This document shows, piece by piece, positions 7,766 through 15,724 of a DNA stretch of 44,743 nt. The translations under genes and the position numbers were made by a program. The stretch comes from Vreelandella rituensis (GTDB lineage Bacteria > Pseudomonadota > Gammaproteobacteria > Pseudomonadales > Halomonadaceae): the NCBI RefSeq assembly GCF_003336665.1, contig NZ_QPIJ01000040.1:1-44743 (forward strand). The letters run 5' to 3'. Every line of letters starts with the position of its first letter. Position 1 is the stretch's first letter. The notes under the pieces were generated by a model. It was not told where the DNA came from. It saw only the letters and a program-made list of their open reading frames with translations, and searched no databases.

Positions 7766-8968
7766 TCAAGCCCGTTCGATCAGTGTGGCGATACCCTGGC
7801 CCACGCCAATGCACATGGTACACAGCGCATAGCGCTTGCCGGTTTTCTGCAACTCGTGGGCGGCGGTCAGCAGCAGGCGAGCGCCGGACATGCCCAGCGG
7901 ATGGCCCAGGGCGATACCGCCGCCGTTGGGGTTGACCCTGGGGTCGTCGTCGGCAATCCCCAGGTCTCGCAGGCAGGCCAGGGCCTGGGCGGCGAAGGCT
8001 TCGTTGAGTTCGATCACGTCGATCTCGTCCAGCGACACCCCACTGCGTTCCAGCAATTTCTTGACCGCGGGAACCGGGCCATAGCCCATGATGCGTGGCT
8101 CGACACCGGCGGTGGCCATGCCGATAATCTTCGCCATCGGCGTCAAGCCATGCTGTTTTACCGCCGCTTCGCTGGCTACCAGCATCGCCGCGGCGCCGTC
8201 GTTGACGCCTGATGCATTGCCCGCAGTGACACTGCCGCCATCACGAAACGGCGTGGGTAGCGCGGCAAGCTTTTCAAGGGTTGTTTCGCGCAGGTGCTCG
8301 TCGGCATCGAAGACCAACGGCGCTTTCTTGCGCTGAGGTATTTCGATGGCGGTGATTTCCTCGGCAAAGCGTCCGGCCTTCTGGGCCGCAGCGGCTTTCT
8401 GCTGAGAACGCAGCGCAAAGGCGTCCTGGTCTTCCCGGGAAATATTGAACTGCTCGGCGACGTTTTCGGCGGTTTCCGGCATGGAATCGACGCCGTAGGC
8501 CTTCTTCATCAAGGGGTTGATGAAACGCCAGCCGATGGTGGTGTCTTCGATTTTCTGGCTACGCGAGAAGGCGCTGTCGGCCTTGCCCATGACGAAAGGC
8601 GCCCGGGACATGGATTCCACACCGCCAGCCAGGGCCAGCGCCATCTCGCCGGCCTTGATGGCGCGAAACGCCGTGCCCACCGCGTCCATGCCCGAACCGC
8701 ACAGACGGTTCAGGGTCGTGCCGGGAATGGAGGTGGGCATACCCGCCAGCAGCGTCGACATCCGCGCCACGTTGCGGTTGTCTTCACCGGCCTGGTTGGC
8801 GCAGCCCATGAAGACTTCCTCGATCGCCGCCGGGTCGAGCGCCGGGGCTTCGGCGAGTACCGCCTTGAAAATGGTCGCGGCGAAATCGTCGGGACGTACG
8901 CTTGCCAGGGTGCCGCCGAAGCGACCCACGGCGGTGCGTCGGGGGTGACAGATATAGACGTTGCTCAT
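7766..8968 (-). CDS. pcaF: 3-oxoadipyl-CoA thiolase
   Basis: This 400-residue thiolase cleaves 3-oxoadipyl-CoA to succinyl-CoA and acetyl-CoA. The nucleophile C90 lies in LNRLCGSGMDAVG, the histidine in GHPLGMSGARLL, and the second cysteine C386 in TMCIGVGQG. Length and motifs match PcaF/PaaJ-type thiolases. It is 11 bp downstream of pcaJ and 12 bp upstream of pcaDC in one operon, with an AAAGGAGAG ribosome site. Context separates it from general fatty-acid thiolases. Confidence 0.96.
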   Translation of the reverse strand: MSNVYICHPRRTAVGRFGGTLASVRPDDFAATIFKAVLAEAPALDPAAIEEVFMGCANQAGEDNRNVARMSTLLAGMPTSIPGTTLNRLCGSGMDAVGTAFRAIKAGEMALALAGGVESMSRAPFVMGKADSAFSRSQKIEDTTIGWRFINPLMKKAYGVDSMPETAENVAEQFNISREDQDAFALRSQQKAAAAQKAGRFAEEITAIEIPQRKKAPLVFDADEHLRETTLEKLAALPTPFRDGGSVTAGNASGVNDGAAAMLVASEAAVKQHGLTPMAKIIGMATAGVEPRIMGYGPVPAVKKLLERSGVSLDEIDVIELNEAFAAQALACLRDLGIADDDPRVNPNGGGIALGHPLGMSGARLLLTAAHELQKTGKRYALCTMCIGVGQGIATLIERA

Positions 8969-8979
8969 GCAGCTCTCCT

Positions 8980-9750
8980 TTAGGCGCCAGCGTGTTTGCG
9001 GTCGGTGCGTGCCTTGAGCTCACGCAGGATTTCCAGTTCGTTGGCCTCGGGTACCGGGGTGCTTTCCAGCGTCTCGGCAAAACGAATTTCCCAGCCGGTG
9101 GCCTGGATCACGTCGTCACGGGTCACGCCGGGATGCAGCGATACCACGGTAAGCTCCTTGGTCGCGGGGTCGGGCTTCATCACACACAGGTCGGTGATCA
9201 CCCGGGTCGGCCCCTTGCCGATATTGGGCACACCGTCACGGCCCTTGCCGTCGCGGCCGAAGCCCAGGGTGGTGACGAAATCCACGTCCTTCACGAAGGC
9301 GCGCTTGGAGTGTTTCAGGGTGATGAAGACTTCGCCCGCGTTGGTGGCAATCTCCGGCGCCCCGCCGCCGCCCGGCAGGCGTACCTTGGGTGACTGGTAA
9401 TCGCCGATCAGGGTGGTATTGAGATTGGCGAAGCGATCGATTTGCGCGGTCCCAAGAAAGCCTACATTGACCTTGCCGCCCTGCAGCCAGTAACGGAACA
9501 TTTCCGGCACCGCCACGGTGGTCAGCGCCGATTCGCACAGCTCGCCGTCACCGATGGAGAGCGGCAACACTTCCGGCTTGGTCTGGAGGGTGCCGGATTC
9601 ATAGATCAGCACCACGTCCGGGGCATGGGTCAGGCGTGCCAAATTGGCCGCCTCACTGGGCAAGCCGATACCCACGAAACAGGTCATGCCGTTTTCCAGC
9701 GCGCGGGCGGCGGTGACCGTCATCATTTCCGCAGAGGTGTAATCAGTCAT
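8980..9750 (-). CDS. pcaJ: 3-oxoadipate CoA-transferase subunit B
   Basis: This 256-residue subunit of the succinyl-CoA:3-oxoadipate CoA-transferase carries the catalytic glutamate, here E51 in LIYESGTL. GGGGAPEIATNAGEVFITLKH-like sequence in the middle is typical of the family. It shares one base with the end of pcaI (TGATG), so translational coupling is likely. Together the subunits activate 3-oxoadipate for PcaF. Confidence 0.95.
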   Translation of the reverse strand: MTDYTSAEMMTVTAARALENGMTCFVGIGLPSEAANLARLTHAPDVVLIYESGTLQTKPEVLPLSIGDGELCESALTTVAVPEMFRYWLQGGKVNVGFLGTAQIDRFANLNTTLIGDYQSPKVRLPGGGGAPEIATNAGEVFITLKHSKRAFVKDVDFVTTLGFGRDGKGRDGVPNIGKGPTRVITDLCVMKPDPATKELTVVSLHPGVTRDDVIQATGWEIRFAETLESTPVPEANELEILRELKARTDRKHAGA

Positions 9751-10592
9751 CAGGCGTCTCCTTCTGCGCTGGATGAAGCGTTGTAAACGTTAGCGTCGAG
9801 CCAGGCGGTGAAGGTATCGCGGTCACGGGCGATGACATCCCACTCCTTGTAGAAGCGGTTGTCGCGATCGTAATAACCATGGGTATAGGAGGGATAGGCG
9901 CCCTTCACGGCCACCACCACGGCGCTGATCGCCCAGCCCGGAATGATGCAGGTGTTGGGGTGATAGTCCGGCTGCGTGGTCAGATCGTCGACGATTTCCT
10001 CGACAGTGACGATGCTGTGCCTGGCCGCCAGGACGGCTTCCTTCTGTACCCCGACGATCCCCTCCACCAGGACATTGCCTTTGCGGTCCGCCTTCTGGGC
10101 ATGAACGATGGAAACGTCCGGACGTACCGAAGGCACTGCCGCCAGGCGTTCGCCGGTAAAGGGGCATTCGATGAACTTGATCTGGTCGTTGACGTTGGGC
10201 AGTTCACTGCCGACATAACCGCGCAAGACGGCCAGCGGCAGGCCGGCGGCACCGGCTTCGAAGGCACAGGCCATGGCCGCGTGGCTGTGTTCGAGAATCT
10301 CGATCTTGTGCGGCCAGCCTTTCTCGACGGCATCGCGCAACCGGTGCAGCGACCCGACACCCGGGTTGCCTCCCCAGGAGAAAATCACCTTCTTGGCGCA
10401 GCCCGCGCCGATCAGTTGATCGTAGATCAGATCCGGCGTCAGGCGGATCAGGGTCAGGTCACGCTTTTTCTGGCGGATCACTTCGTGACCCGCAGCAAAA
10501 GGGATCAAATGGGTAAAGCCTTCCATGGCCACGGTGGCGCCGTCTTCGACGTAGCGCGCCACTGCGTCATGCAAGCTGAGGAACTCGGCCAT
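9750..10592 (-). CDS. pcaI: 3-oxoadipate CoA-transferase subunit A
   Basis: This 280-residue A subunit starts MAEFLSLHDAVARYVEDG, with the family's GATVAMEGFTHLIPFAAGHE region. The CAGGAG site lies just before the ATG. It is the first gene of pcaI-pcaJ-pcaF-pcaDC-MFS-pcaQ. The leader upstream holds an IclR-type operator candidate (10685-10699) and, beyond it, a stranded 3' end of pcaB. Confidence 0.95.
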   Translation of the reverse strand: MAEFLSLHDAVARYVEDGATVAMEGFTHLIPFAAGHEVIRQKKRDLTLIRLTPDLIYDQLIGAGCAKKVIFSWGGNPGVGSLHRLRDAVEKGWPHKIEILEHSHAAMACAFEAGAAGLPLAVLRGYVGSELPNVNDQIKFIECPFTGERLAAVPSVRPDVSIVHAQKADRKGNVLVEGIVGVQKEAVLAARHSIVTVEEIVDDLTTQPDYHPNTCIIPGWAISAVVVAVKGAYPSYTHGYYDRDNRFYKEWDVIARDRDTFTAWLDANVYNASSSAEGDA

Positions 10593-10684
10593 CTGGATTT
10601 TTCTCCTGGTAATTCGAGCCGATCTCGATGGTCACGCCAGGTGGACACCAAAGAGCTTGCAAAGAGTTCGGCCAGTGAACATAG

Positions 10685-10699
10685 GTTTGTTATACGAAC
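10685..10699 (-). promoter_or_regulatory. Candidate PcaR/PcaU (IclR) operator upstream of pcaI
   Basis: Read on the minus strand this is GTTCGTATAACAAAC, 93 bp upstream of pcaI. It fits a 15-bp pattern GTTCG-N3AA-CGAAC also seen before the IclR gene/pcaB (32930-32944) and pobA (35080-35094), and resembles the PcaR site GTTCGATAATCGCAC reported in Pseudomonas putida. A wider dyad TTTGTT-N5-AACAAA is centred here (10686-10702). The pcaB-tail repeat starts inside this site. Confidence 0.6.
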
Positions 10700-10900
10700 A
10701 AATTAATCCTCCAGATCCCCAGCGTCAAATCCCGTTTACTCACCCAACAGGTTTGGTCATTTCAGGCATTCGAAATAAAAATATTCAAAACAAAAACTTA
10801 AACACTCATCAGCCAGTCAGTGGCACGTTTCACCTGGGCTTCACTACTACCAAGGTATAAAGCCGGATCACTGGCACGCTCAAGCTCGGCCAGCGATAAA
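10694..10900. repeat. Direct repeat copy 1 (pcaB 3' end plus spacer), left border of the iac-cat block
   Basis: This ~207-bp stretch is nearly identical to 31371-31578 in the same orientation, with roughly fifteen scattered differences, most of them in the noncoding part. It contains 103 bp of pcaB coding end and about 104 bp of downstream spacer. Homology starts at ACGAACAAA, inside the IclR-type operator, and stops after GCGATAAA. It accounts for much of the gene-free stretch 10593-11015; the rest is the pcaI leader and the leader of the MarR gene. Confidence 0.92.
10798..10900 (-). pseudogene. Orphan 3' end of pcaB
   Basis: The minus strand reads LSLAELERASDPALYLGSSE followed by AQVKRATDWLMSV and a stop codon. 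It differs from the end of the intact PcaB (31476-32813) at only two residues. The rest of the gene is absent; unrelated sequence starts at 10901. It lies upstream of pcaI in the same direction, which suggests that pcaB once stood directly in front of pcaIJF. Confidence 0.92.
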
Positions 10901-10983
10901 GCGCTGGCAGTGGGGATTTTCAGCCAAATGGCAGGTAGGATTCAGCGTAAGGTGCGCTGCTGAAGGGCGAGGCAACATGCTAG

Positions 10984-10997
10984 AATAGTCAACTATT
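10984..10997. promoter_or_regulatory. Palindrome upstream of the MarR gene (candidate operator)
   Basis: AATAGT-CA-ACTATT is a perfect dyad ending 18 bp before the ATG of the MarR gene. Position, length and AT-rich arms are typical of sites through which MarR proteins repress their own genes. It would also overlap a promoter. No binding data exist; the call rests on shape and position. Confidence 0.5.
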
Positions 10998-11015
10998 TTT
11001 TGATGGTATGAGCCC

Positions 11016-11492
11016 ATGGCCGACAAGGATGCACTTTCCCCTTCCTTCTTTCCCCTCTCGGAAGAGTTTCGCTCCAAGGACTTTCCTTTCTACTGGGTCG
11101 CTCGCCTGAGTGCTAAATACAGCGCAGATATGGACAGCTTGCTCAAGCCTAAGGGACTAAGCTCCTCCAAGTGGCGCGTACTAATGATTCTTTACGAACA
11201 TGGGCGGCTCAGCATGTCGGATATCGCCATCCATGCCGTGGCAAAGCTCTCTACTATCACCAAGATCGTGTATAAGATGCAAGAGGCCGAACTGGTTGTA
11301 ACCGCTCATTCCAACGATGATCGTCGCGTCACGGAGGTCGAGCTGACCGAACAGGGAGAGGCTCAGCTTGTGGTGGCTCGTGAACTTACCCACCGGCTGG
11401 TGGAAAAGGCTTTCGATGGATTGACTACGGAGGAAATTGTGGCTCTCAACCGATGCTTGAGCAAGATGCTTACCAACCTTGGGAAACTTTGA
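11016..11492 (+). CDS. iacR: MarR-family regulator, probable IacR
   Basis: This 158-residue protein has the MarR winged helix: LSSSKWRVLMILYEHGRLSM, then AKLSTITKIVYKMQEAELV as recognition part and the wing DDRRVTEVELTEQGE. IacR, the repressor of indole-3-acetate degradation in Pseudomonas putida 1290, is a MarR protein, and this is the only free-standing MarR gene in the block. Here it is separated from the iac genes by catR, catB and catC, so the assignment depends on the company it keeps. A palindrome in its leader may be its own operator. Confidence 0.65.
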   Translation: MADKDALSPSFFPLSEEFRSKDFPFYWVARLSAKYSADMDSLLKPKGLSSSKWRVLMILYEHGRLSMSDIAIHAVAKLSTITKIVYKMQEAELVVTAHSNDDRRVTEVELTEQGEAQLVVARELTHRLVEKAFDGLTTEEIVALNRCLSKMLTNLGKL

Positions 11493-11497
11493 CACCA

Positions 11498-12409
11498 TCA
11501 ATTATCGAAGTTGCCTACGCGATTTTTTATCGTATATCGATGATGAATGAGAGCTGTAATGATTTCCTGTACGAGGGCTGATTTGGCTTCACCTTTACGG
11601 CGGCTGCAGATGACAGGCGTGGTGATGCTGTTATCAGCCAGACGAACATAGCTTATTCCCGTACGCTGAACATTTTGGACTTGCTCCGGTACCAAGGTAA
11701 TACCGAGTCCCGAAGACACTAATCCTAGAGCCGTCTGTAACTCGTTAGTCTCCTGAACGATCTGGATTTTTATGCCACGGCGGTGAAAAAGCCCCTGCAC
11801 CATGTCGGCCAGACTAGGCCGGGGCTTAGCAGGAAACAAGATCAGTGGAAACCGAGCTAGATCTTCCAGAGACGGCGTCTTTTTTTCCAAGAAGTGGCCT
11901 TCGGGCAAGGCAGCCAGCAACGGTTCGTCGAAGAGTAATTCCTGTTCTATTTCCGGATCGTCAATCCGCAACCGACCGAAACCTATATCGATGCGTCCGG
12001 TTTTCAGTGCCTGTACCTGTTGCACGGTCGTTAACTCGGCTAACGTTAACTCAACCTCATCCTTTCGTCGCAAATCTCTCGCTAACATTGGTAACTGGTC
12101 ATAGAACACCGATGGAACAAAACCAATGCTGAGTAGTGGTTTGTTATGGCCTTCCAGACGTCGAATAGCCATCTTTGTGGCTTCCACCTTGTCCAAGAGC
12201 TGACAGGCTTGCTCGTAGAGCAAATGGCCGGTGGCGGTTAGCGCTAATCCTTGAGAACTTCTTACAAACAAGTTTGAACCCAGCTCATTCTCGAGAGATT
12301 TGATCTTACGGGAAAGCGGTGGCTGAGTTATATGCAATCGCTCAGCCGCTCGAGTCAAGTTGAGCTCTTCGGCAACAATGCAGAAGGTACGTAACTGACG
12401 TAGTTCCAT
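11498..12409 (-). CDS. catR: LysR-type regulator of catechol genes, CatR/CatM/BenM type
   Basis: This 303-residue LysR protein begins MELRQLRTFCIVAEELNLTR with the helix-turn-helix AAERLHITQPPLSRKIKSLE, very like CatR/BenM. The long frame starts at 12469, but the ATG at 12409 has a TGGGAGGT site and matches the family start. CatR proteins activate catBC and catA with cis,cis-muconate. It is divergent from catB, as in Pseudomonas and Acinetobacter. An ATAC-N8-GTAT dyad overlaps its ribosome site. Confidence 0.9.
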   Translation of the reverse strand: MELRQLRTFCIVAEELNLTRAAERLHITQPPLSRKIKSLENELGSNLFVRSSQGLALTATGHLLYEQACQLLDKVEATKMAIRRLEGHNKPLLSIGFVPSVFYDQLPMLARDLRRKDEVELTLAELTTVQQVQALKTGRIDIGFGRLRIDDPEIEQELLFDEPLLAALPEGHFLEKKTPSLEDLARFPLILFPAKPRPSLADMVQGLFHRRGIKIQIVQETNELQTALGLVSSGLGITLVPEQVQNVQRTGISYVRLADNSITTPVICSRRKGEAKSALVQEIITALIHHRYTIKNRVGNFDN

Positions 12410-12410
12410 G

Positions 12411-12426
12411 ATACCTCCCAAGGTAT
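12411..12426. promoter_or_regulatory. Candidate CatR box in the catR-catB spacer
   Basis: ATACCT-CCCA-AGGTAT is a perfect inverted repeat one base upstream of the catR start codon and about 90 bp before catB. LysR proteins of the BenM/CatM group bind ATAC-N7-GTAT; here the spacer is 8. The same ATAC-N8-GTAT form occurs upstream of catA at 29512-29527. A second weaker dyad (AAAC-N7-GTTT) follows near 12436-12450. Confidence 0.55.
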
Positions 12427-12515
12427 AGCAAGGTGTCCAAACAATATTGGTTTCGTCTTCTAAACGCAATCAAACTGCGAGCCAGTAAAAAAGATTGCCT
12501 GACGCCGGAGAAACC

Positions 12516-13634
12516 ATGTCAACCATCATCCAACACATTGAGACGCTGTTGGTCGATTTACCGACCATCCGTCCACACAAGCTTTCCATGACCACCATGG
12601 CCTGCCAAACCATGGTCATTGTGCGCATGCGCCACTCCGACGGTATCGAGGGTTTGGGCGAAGGGACCACCATCGGTGGCTTAGCCTATGGGCCGGAAAG
12701 CCCGGAGAGCATTAAACGCAATATTGACACCTACCTGGCACCGCTATTGATTGGCCAGCCGTCGAGCAATATTAATGCGTTACGTGCCCGCCTAAACCGT
12801 CATGTGCGCGGCAATATGATCGCGAAATCCGCGCTGGAAACGGCGCTTCTCGATGCCCAGGGCAAACGCCAGGGCTTAAGCGTAGCGGCACTTCTGGGCG
12901 GGGCACGCCGAGAGCATCTGCCGGTGCTGTGGACGCTGGCCAGCGGTGATACCACAAAAGACATCGACGAAGCGCTGCTGCGGTTGGAGCAGCGCCGTCA
13001 CTGCGACTTCAAGCTCAAAATCGGTGCCAACCCGGTCGATCAAGACGTGCGCCACGTCGCGGTGATCAAAGAGGCGCTCGGCGAGCGTGCCAGCGTGCGC
13101 GTCGACGTCAACCAGGCATGGGATGAATCCACCGCCGTGCGCGGCATACAAATGCTACAAGATGCCGGTATCGAGCTGATCGAGCAGGCCATTCCCGCCC
13201 GTGAACACGCCGGGCTGATTCGTCTGGCGAAGCGTTTCAACGTCCCGATGCTCGCTGATGAAGCGGTGCAGGACGCGCGCGACGGGCTCGATCTGGTATG
13301 CGGCGGCTTTAACGGCGCTTTCGCACTGAAGATTGCCAAATCCGGTGGGATTTACGGCGTGTTGGAGCTTGCCCATGTGGCGCAAGCGGCCGGCGTGGGC
13401 CTTTATGGCGGCACGCTTCTCGAAGGCAGCATCGGCACCGCGGCTTCGCTGCATGCCTGGGCGACACTGCCGGAGATGGCCTGGGGCACGGAGATGTTCG
13501 GACCCCTGCTACTCAAAGATGACATTGTCGTCAAACCGCTAAACTACACCGAATTCGGGGTGGACCTGCCCCAAGGGCCGGGGCTTGGCCTCACCCTGGA
13601 TGAAGACAAGCTGGCCCACTATTCACGCAAGTAG
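12516..13634 (+). CDS. catB: Muconate cycloisomerase
   Basis: This 372-residue enolase-superfamily enzyme converts cis,cis-muconate to muconolactone. The catalytic KxK is K166/K168 (DFKLKIG), and metal ligands are D197 (RVDVNQAWD), E223 (LIEQAIP) and D248 (MLADEA). The ATG at 12516 lies behind a CCGGAG site and matches the family start (MSTIIQHIETLLVDLPTIRP); the frame is open from a TTG at 12495. It is followed by catC after 49 bp. Chloromuconate cycloisomerases are similar, but pairing with catC favours CatB. Confidence 0.95.
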   Translation: MSTIIQHIETLLVDLPTIRPHKLSMTTMACQTMVIVRMRHSDGIEGLGEGTTIGGLAYGPESPESIKRNIDTYLAPLLIGQPSSNINALRARLNRHVRGNMIAKSALETALLDAQGKRQGLSVAALLGGARREHLPVLWTLASGDTTKDIDEALLRLEQRRHCDFKLKIGANPVDQDVRHVAVIKEALGERASVRVDVNQAWDESTAVRGIQMLQDAGIELIEQAIPAREHAGLIRLAKRFNVPMLADEAVQDARDGLDLVCGGFNGAFALKIAKSGGIYGVLELAHVAQAAGVGLYGGTLLEGSIGTAASLHAWATLPEMAWGTEMFGPLLLKDDIVVKPLNYTEFGVDLPQGPGLGLTLDEDKLAHYSRK

Positions 13635-13683
13635 ATACCCGACTATTTCTTTCGCGCCAAGCGCGATTGCTGAGGAGAAATTT

Positions 13684-13974
13684 ATGCTGTTTCAGGTAGA
13701 GATGACCGTCAAGTTGCCACCCGACATGCCCGCAGAGCTAGCGGCCGAAATTAAAGCCACCGAGAAGGCGTATGCCCAAGAGCTACAGCGCCGAGGCAAG
13801 TGGCGCCACCTGTGGCGGGTTGCGGGTAGCTACGCCAACGTCAGTATCTTTGACGTCAAAGACAACGCCGAGCTGCAAGAGCTGGTCAGCAACTTGCCGC
13901 TGTTCCCTTACATGGACATCAGCGTGAAACCGTTGTGCCGTCACCCATCCTCCATTCGCGAGGATGATTCCTGA
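13684..13974 (+). CDS. catC: Muconolactone delta-isomerase
   Basis: This 96-residue protein has the normal CatC size and begins MLFQVEMTVKLPPDMPAELA. RRGKWRHLWRVAGSYANVSI and LPLFPYMDISVKPLCRHPSS are family blocks. It isomerises muconolactone to 3-oxoadipate enol-lactone, where the catechol and protocatechuate branches meet. A TGAGGAGAA site precedes the ATG. A strong hairpin (14035-14071) ends the catBC unit. Confidence 0.96.
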   Translation: MLFQVEMTVKLPPDMPAELAAEIKATEKAYAQELQRRGKWRHLWRVAGSYANVSIFDVKDNAELQELVSNLPLFPYMDISVKPLCRHPSSIREDDS

Positions 13975-14034
13975 AGCGATGGTAAAGCACGCCAGCTCCC
14001 GCTTACATAGAGATAGATAACGCCTTGTAATCGC

Positions 14035-14071
14035 TTCTCCATTGACCGTCACGAAATCGGTCAATGGAGAA
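14035..14071. terminator. Stem-loop between convergent catC and iacI
   Basis: A perfect 14-bp stem (TTCTCCATTGACCG pairing with CGGTCAATGGAGAA) encloses a 9-nt loop in the middle of the 147-bp spacer between two convergent genes. Position suggests a bidirectional terminator, although long T tracts are absent. Confidence 0.6.
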
Positions 14072-14121
14072 ATCAGCGTTGATTAAGTTTGCTGCACCGT
14101 TTTGGAAAATCGCTGTTAGGT

Positions 14122-14685
14122 TTACTTCATCAACACTGAGGTCTTGACGAAATCCTCCGCCCAACCTTCGGTAAGGGGTGCCACGAAGACATTCTCGGTG
14201 CGAGTCCTGGTAATTTTCCAACTACCATTGGGCTCCCGGCGGAAGGCATTGTTTAGCCGCGACGAACGCAAAAGTGATTTGCCATTGGAAAATATCCATG
14301 GCTGGCAGTGCACCCACTGGCCCTCTGCTATATCACCATGCACATGGATCTGCTCGGAAGTCAGGTAGTGCACGTTTAGCAGCAGCTCGGGGTCACGCTT
14401 CTCGCCCCAGAAGTTCTCAAAATGGCTGCGGATAGCAGCTGCGCCCTCAAGTCGTCCAAACTGATTATCGTAATAATCGCCGACACCTTCCCAAATGGCG
14501 TCTTCAGTGTAGAGCTCCATGATCATGTCAATACGCTCAGCATCATCCTTCACGCCATACTCGGGAAGCGGCGTATCACAAAGAAACATGTAGCGCGCCT
14601 GGAGTCGGCGTATATCAGCCTCAGCTTCCAACGCCTCAATGCGTTTTACCAAAAGATTGAGTTCAGCACTCGATACTTCAGACAT
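14122..14685 (-). CDS. iacI: SnoaL/NTF2-like protein, probable IacI
   Basis: This 187-residue protein has a SnoaL_4/NTF2-like cone fold signature: an N-terminal helix (ELNLLVKRIEALEAEADIRR), YTEDAIWEGVGDYYDNQFGR and GSWKITRTRTENVFV. Proteins of this type appear as IacI in indole-3-acetate gene clusters; their exact step is uncertain. The ATG at 14685 has a CCGGAGAG site; the longer frame from 14712 lacks one. It is the last gene of the minus-strand iac run, after iacG, and converges with catC. Confidence 0.75.
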   Translation of the reverse strand: MSEVSSAELNLLVKRIEALEAEADIRRLQARYMFLCDTPLPEYGVKDDAERIDMIMELYTEDAIWEGVGDYYDNQFGRLEGAAAIRSHFENFWGEKRDPELLLNVHYLTSEQIHVHGDIAEGQWVHCQPWIFSNGKSLLRSSRLNNAFRREPNGSWKITRTRTENVFVAPLTEGWAEDFVKTSVLMK

Positions 14686-14762
14686 TTTTCTCTCCGGTTT
14701 AACTCTTACCACCGCTCTTGGTAGTTTTATTTTATCCGATGCGTTTTTAAGCCAGCTCAGTG

Positions 14763-15692
14763 TTAAACCGAGGCGCCAAGACGTTCGACTACTCGGCTCA
14801 ACCCTGATTTAAGCGCTTTAACTTCCTCGGTTTCCAGAGACTCAAGCAAGCGTTTTTCGTAATCGTCAGCCATGGCCAATAACCTTAGTGCCAGCACTTG
14901 CCCTTCTTCACTAAGCATGACCCGGCGATCGCTGTCTAAATAAATCAGGTTGCGATCTTGAAGCCCGCTCAACGTATCCCCGATATCCTTCAAAGGCTGA
15001 GCCACACTCCTGGCTAAGACATCGACCTCCAAAGCCCCGCGATCCGCCAGCAGAGTCATGATTCGCCACTCTTTGTCGTTGACTTCCAAACTGCTGAGGC
15101 GTGGATAAAAATCGCTGCGATAAGCGGCAAGGGCCTGGCGCATTAGATAAAGCAAATGCTTGCCAAGGCGGCCATCCAGGGCACTGTGTTCATTTACGGG
15201 AAGCATCATGGGATGCGGCTCGGGCACTGCGTAGCGGCCGTTGTGGAACACAAGGGAGCTGCCCTCATCCCGGCATCCGTAATTCATTACTTCGCCGACA
15301 ATAATCAGGTGGTCGCCACCCTCATAGATGTTCCAGGTCTTGCACTCGAAATATGCTGCCGAATCCCTCACTTTGGCGGCACCACCAAGGCCTTCCTCGA
15401 TGGCAATACCGGCAAATTTATCCTCACCGCGGCTCGCAAAACGATTGGATATATCAACCTGGTCATTCCCCAGCACATTGACCACGAAATACTCGGCATC
15501 CCGATAAGTGGCCAAGCTGTGGGCGCCCTTATCAAGGCTCCACAGAATCAGCGGCGGGTCCATCGACACGGTGTTAAAACTACTCGCGGTAACGCCAAAA
15601 TGCTCGCCTTCACTACTACGGGTGGTAACCACCGTGATTCCAGTGGCGAACTTGCCCAAGGCGCGGCGAAAATCTCTTTTATCAATACTCAT
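14763..15692 (-). CDS. iacG: Flavin reductase fused to a MarR-like domain, probable IacG
   Basis: This 309-residue protein has two parts. Residues 1-165 are a flavin reductase of the DIM6/NTAB (HpaC-like) type: ALGKFATGITVVTTRSSEGE, GVTASSFNTVSMDPPLILWS and GGDHLIIVGEVMNYG. Residues from about 175 form a winged-helix MarR-like domain (SSLEVNDKEWRIMTLLADRG and RRVMLSEEGQVLALRLLAMA). The same two-part plan is known from the C1 reductase of Acinetobacter baumannii p-hydroxyphenylacetate hydroxylase, where the MarR-like tail is an effector-sensing autoinhibitor. Here the reductase should supply reduced flavin to IacA. Regulation by indole-3-acetate is inference. Confidence 0.82.
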   Translation of the reverse strand: MSIDKRDFRRALGKFATGITVVTTRSSEGEHFGVTASSFNTVSMDPPLILWSLDKGAHSLATYRDAEYFVVNVLGNDQVDISNRFASRGEDKFAGIAIEEGLGGAAKVRDSAAYFECKTWNIYEGGDHLIIVGEVMNYGCRDEGSSLVFHNGRYAVPEPHPMMLPVNEHSALDGRLGKHLLYLMRQALAAYRSDFYPRLSSLEVNDKEWRIMTLLADRGALEVDVLARSVAQPLKDIGDTLSGLQDRNLIYLDSDRRVMLSEEGQVLALRLLAMADDYEKRLLESLETEEVKALKSGLSRVVERLGASV

Positions 15693-15724
15693 CTAACTTC
15701 CTCCAGCACAGTTTATTTTTATAT

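Noticed and set aside
10657..10860. A 67-codon open frame on the plus strand
   Set aside because: It is antisense to the pcaB tail and its spacer and has no ribosome site.
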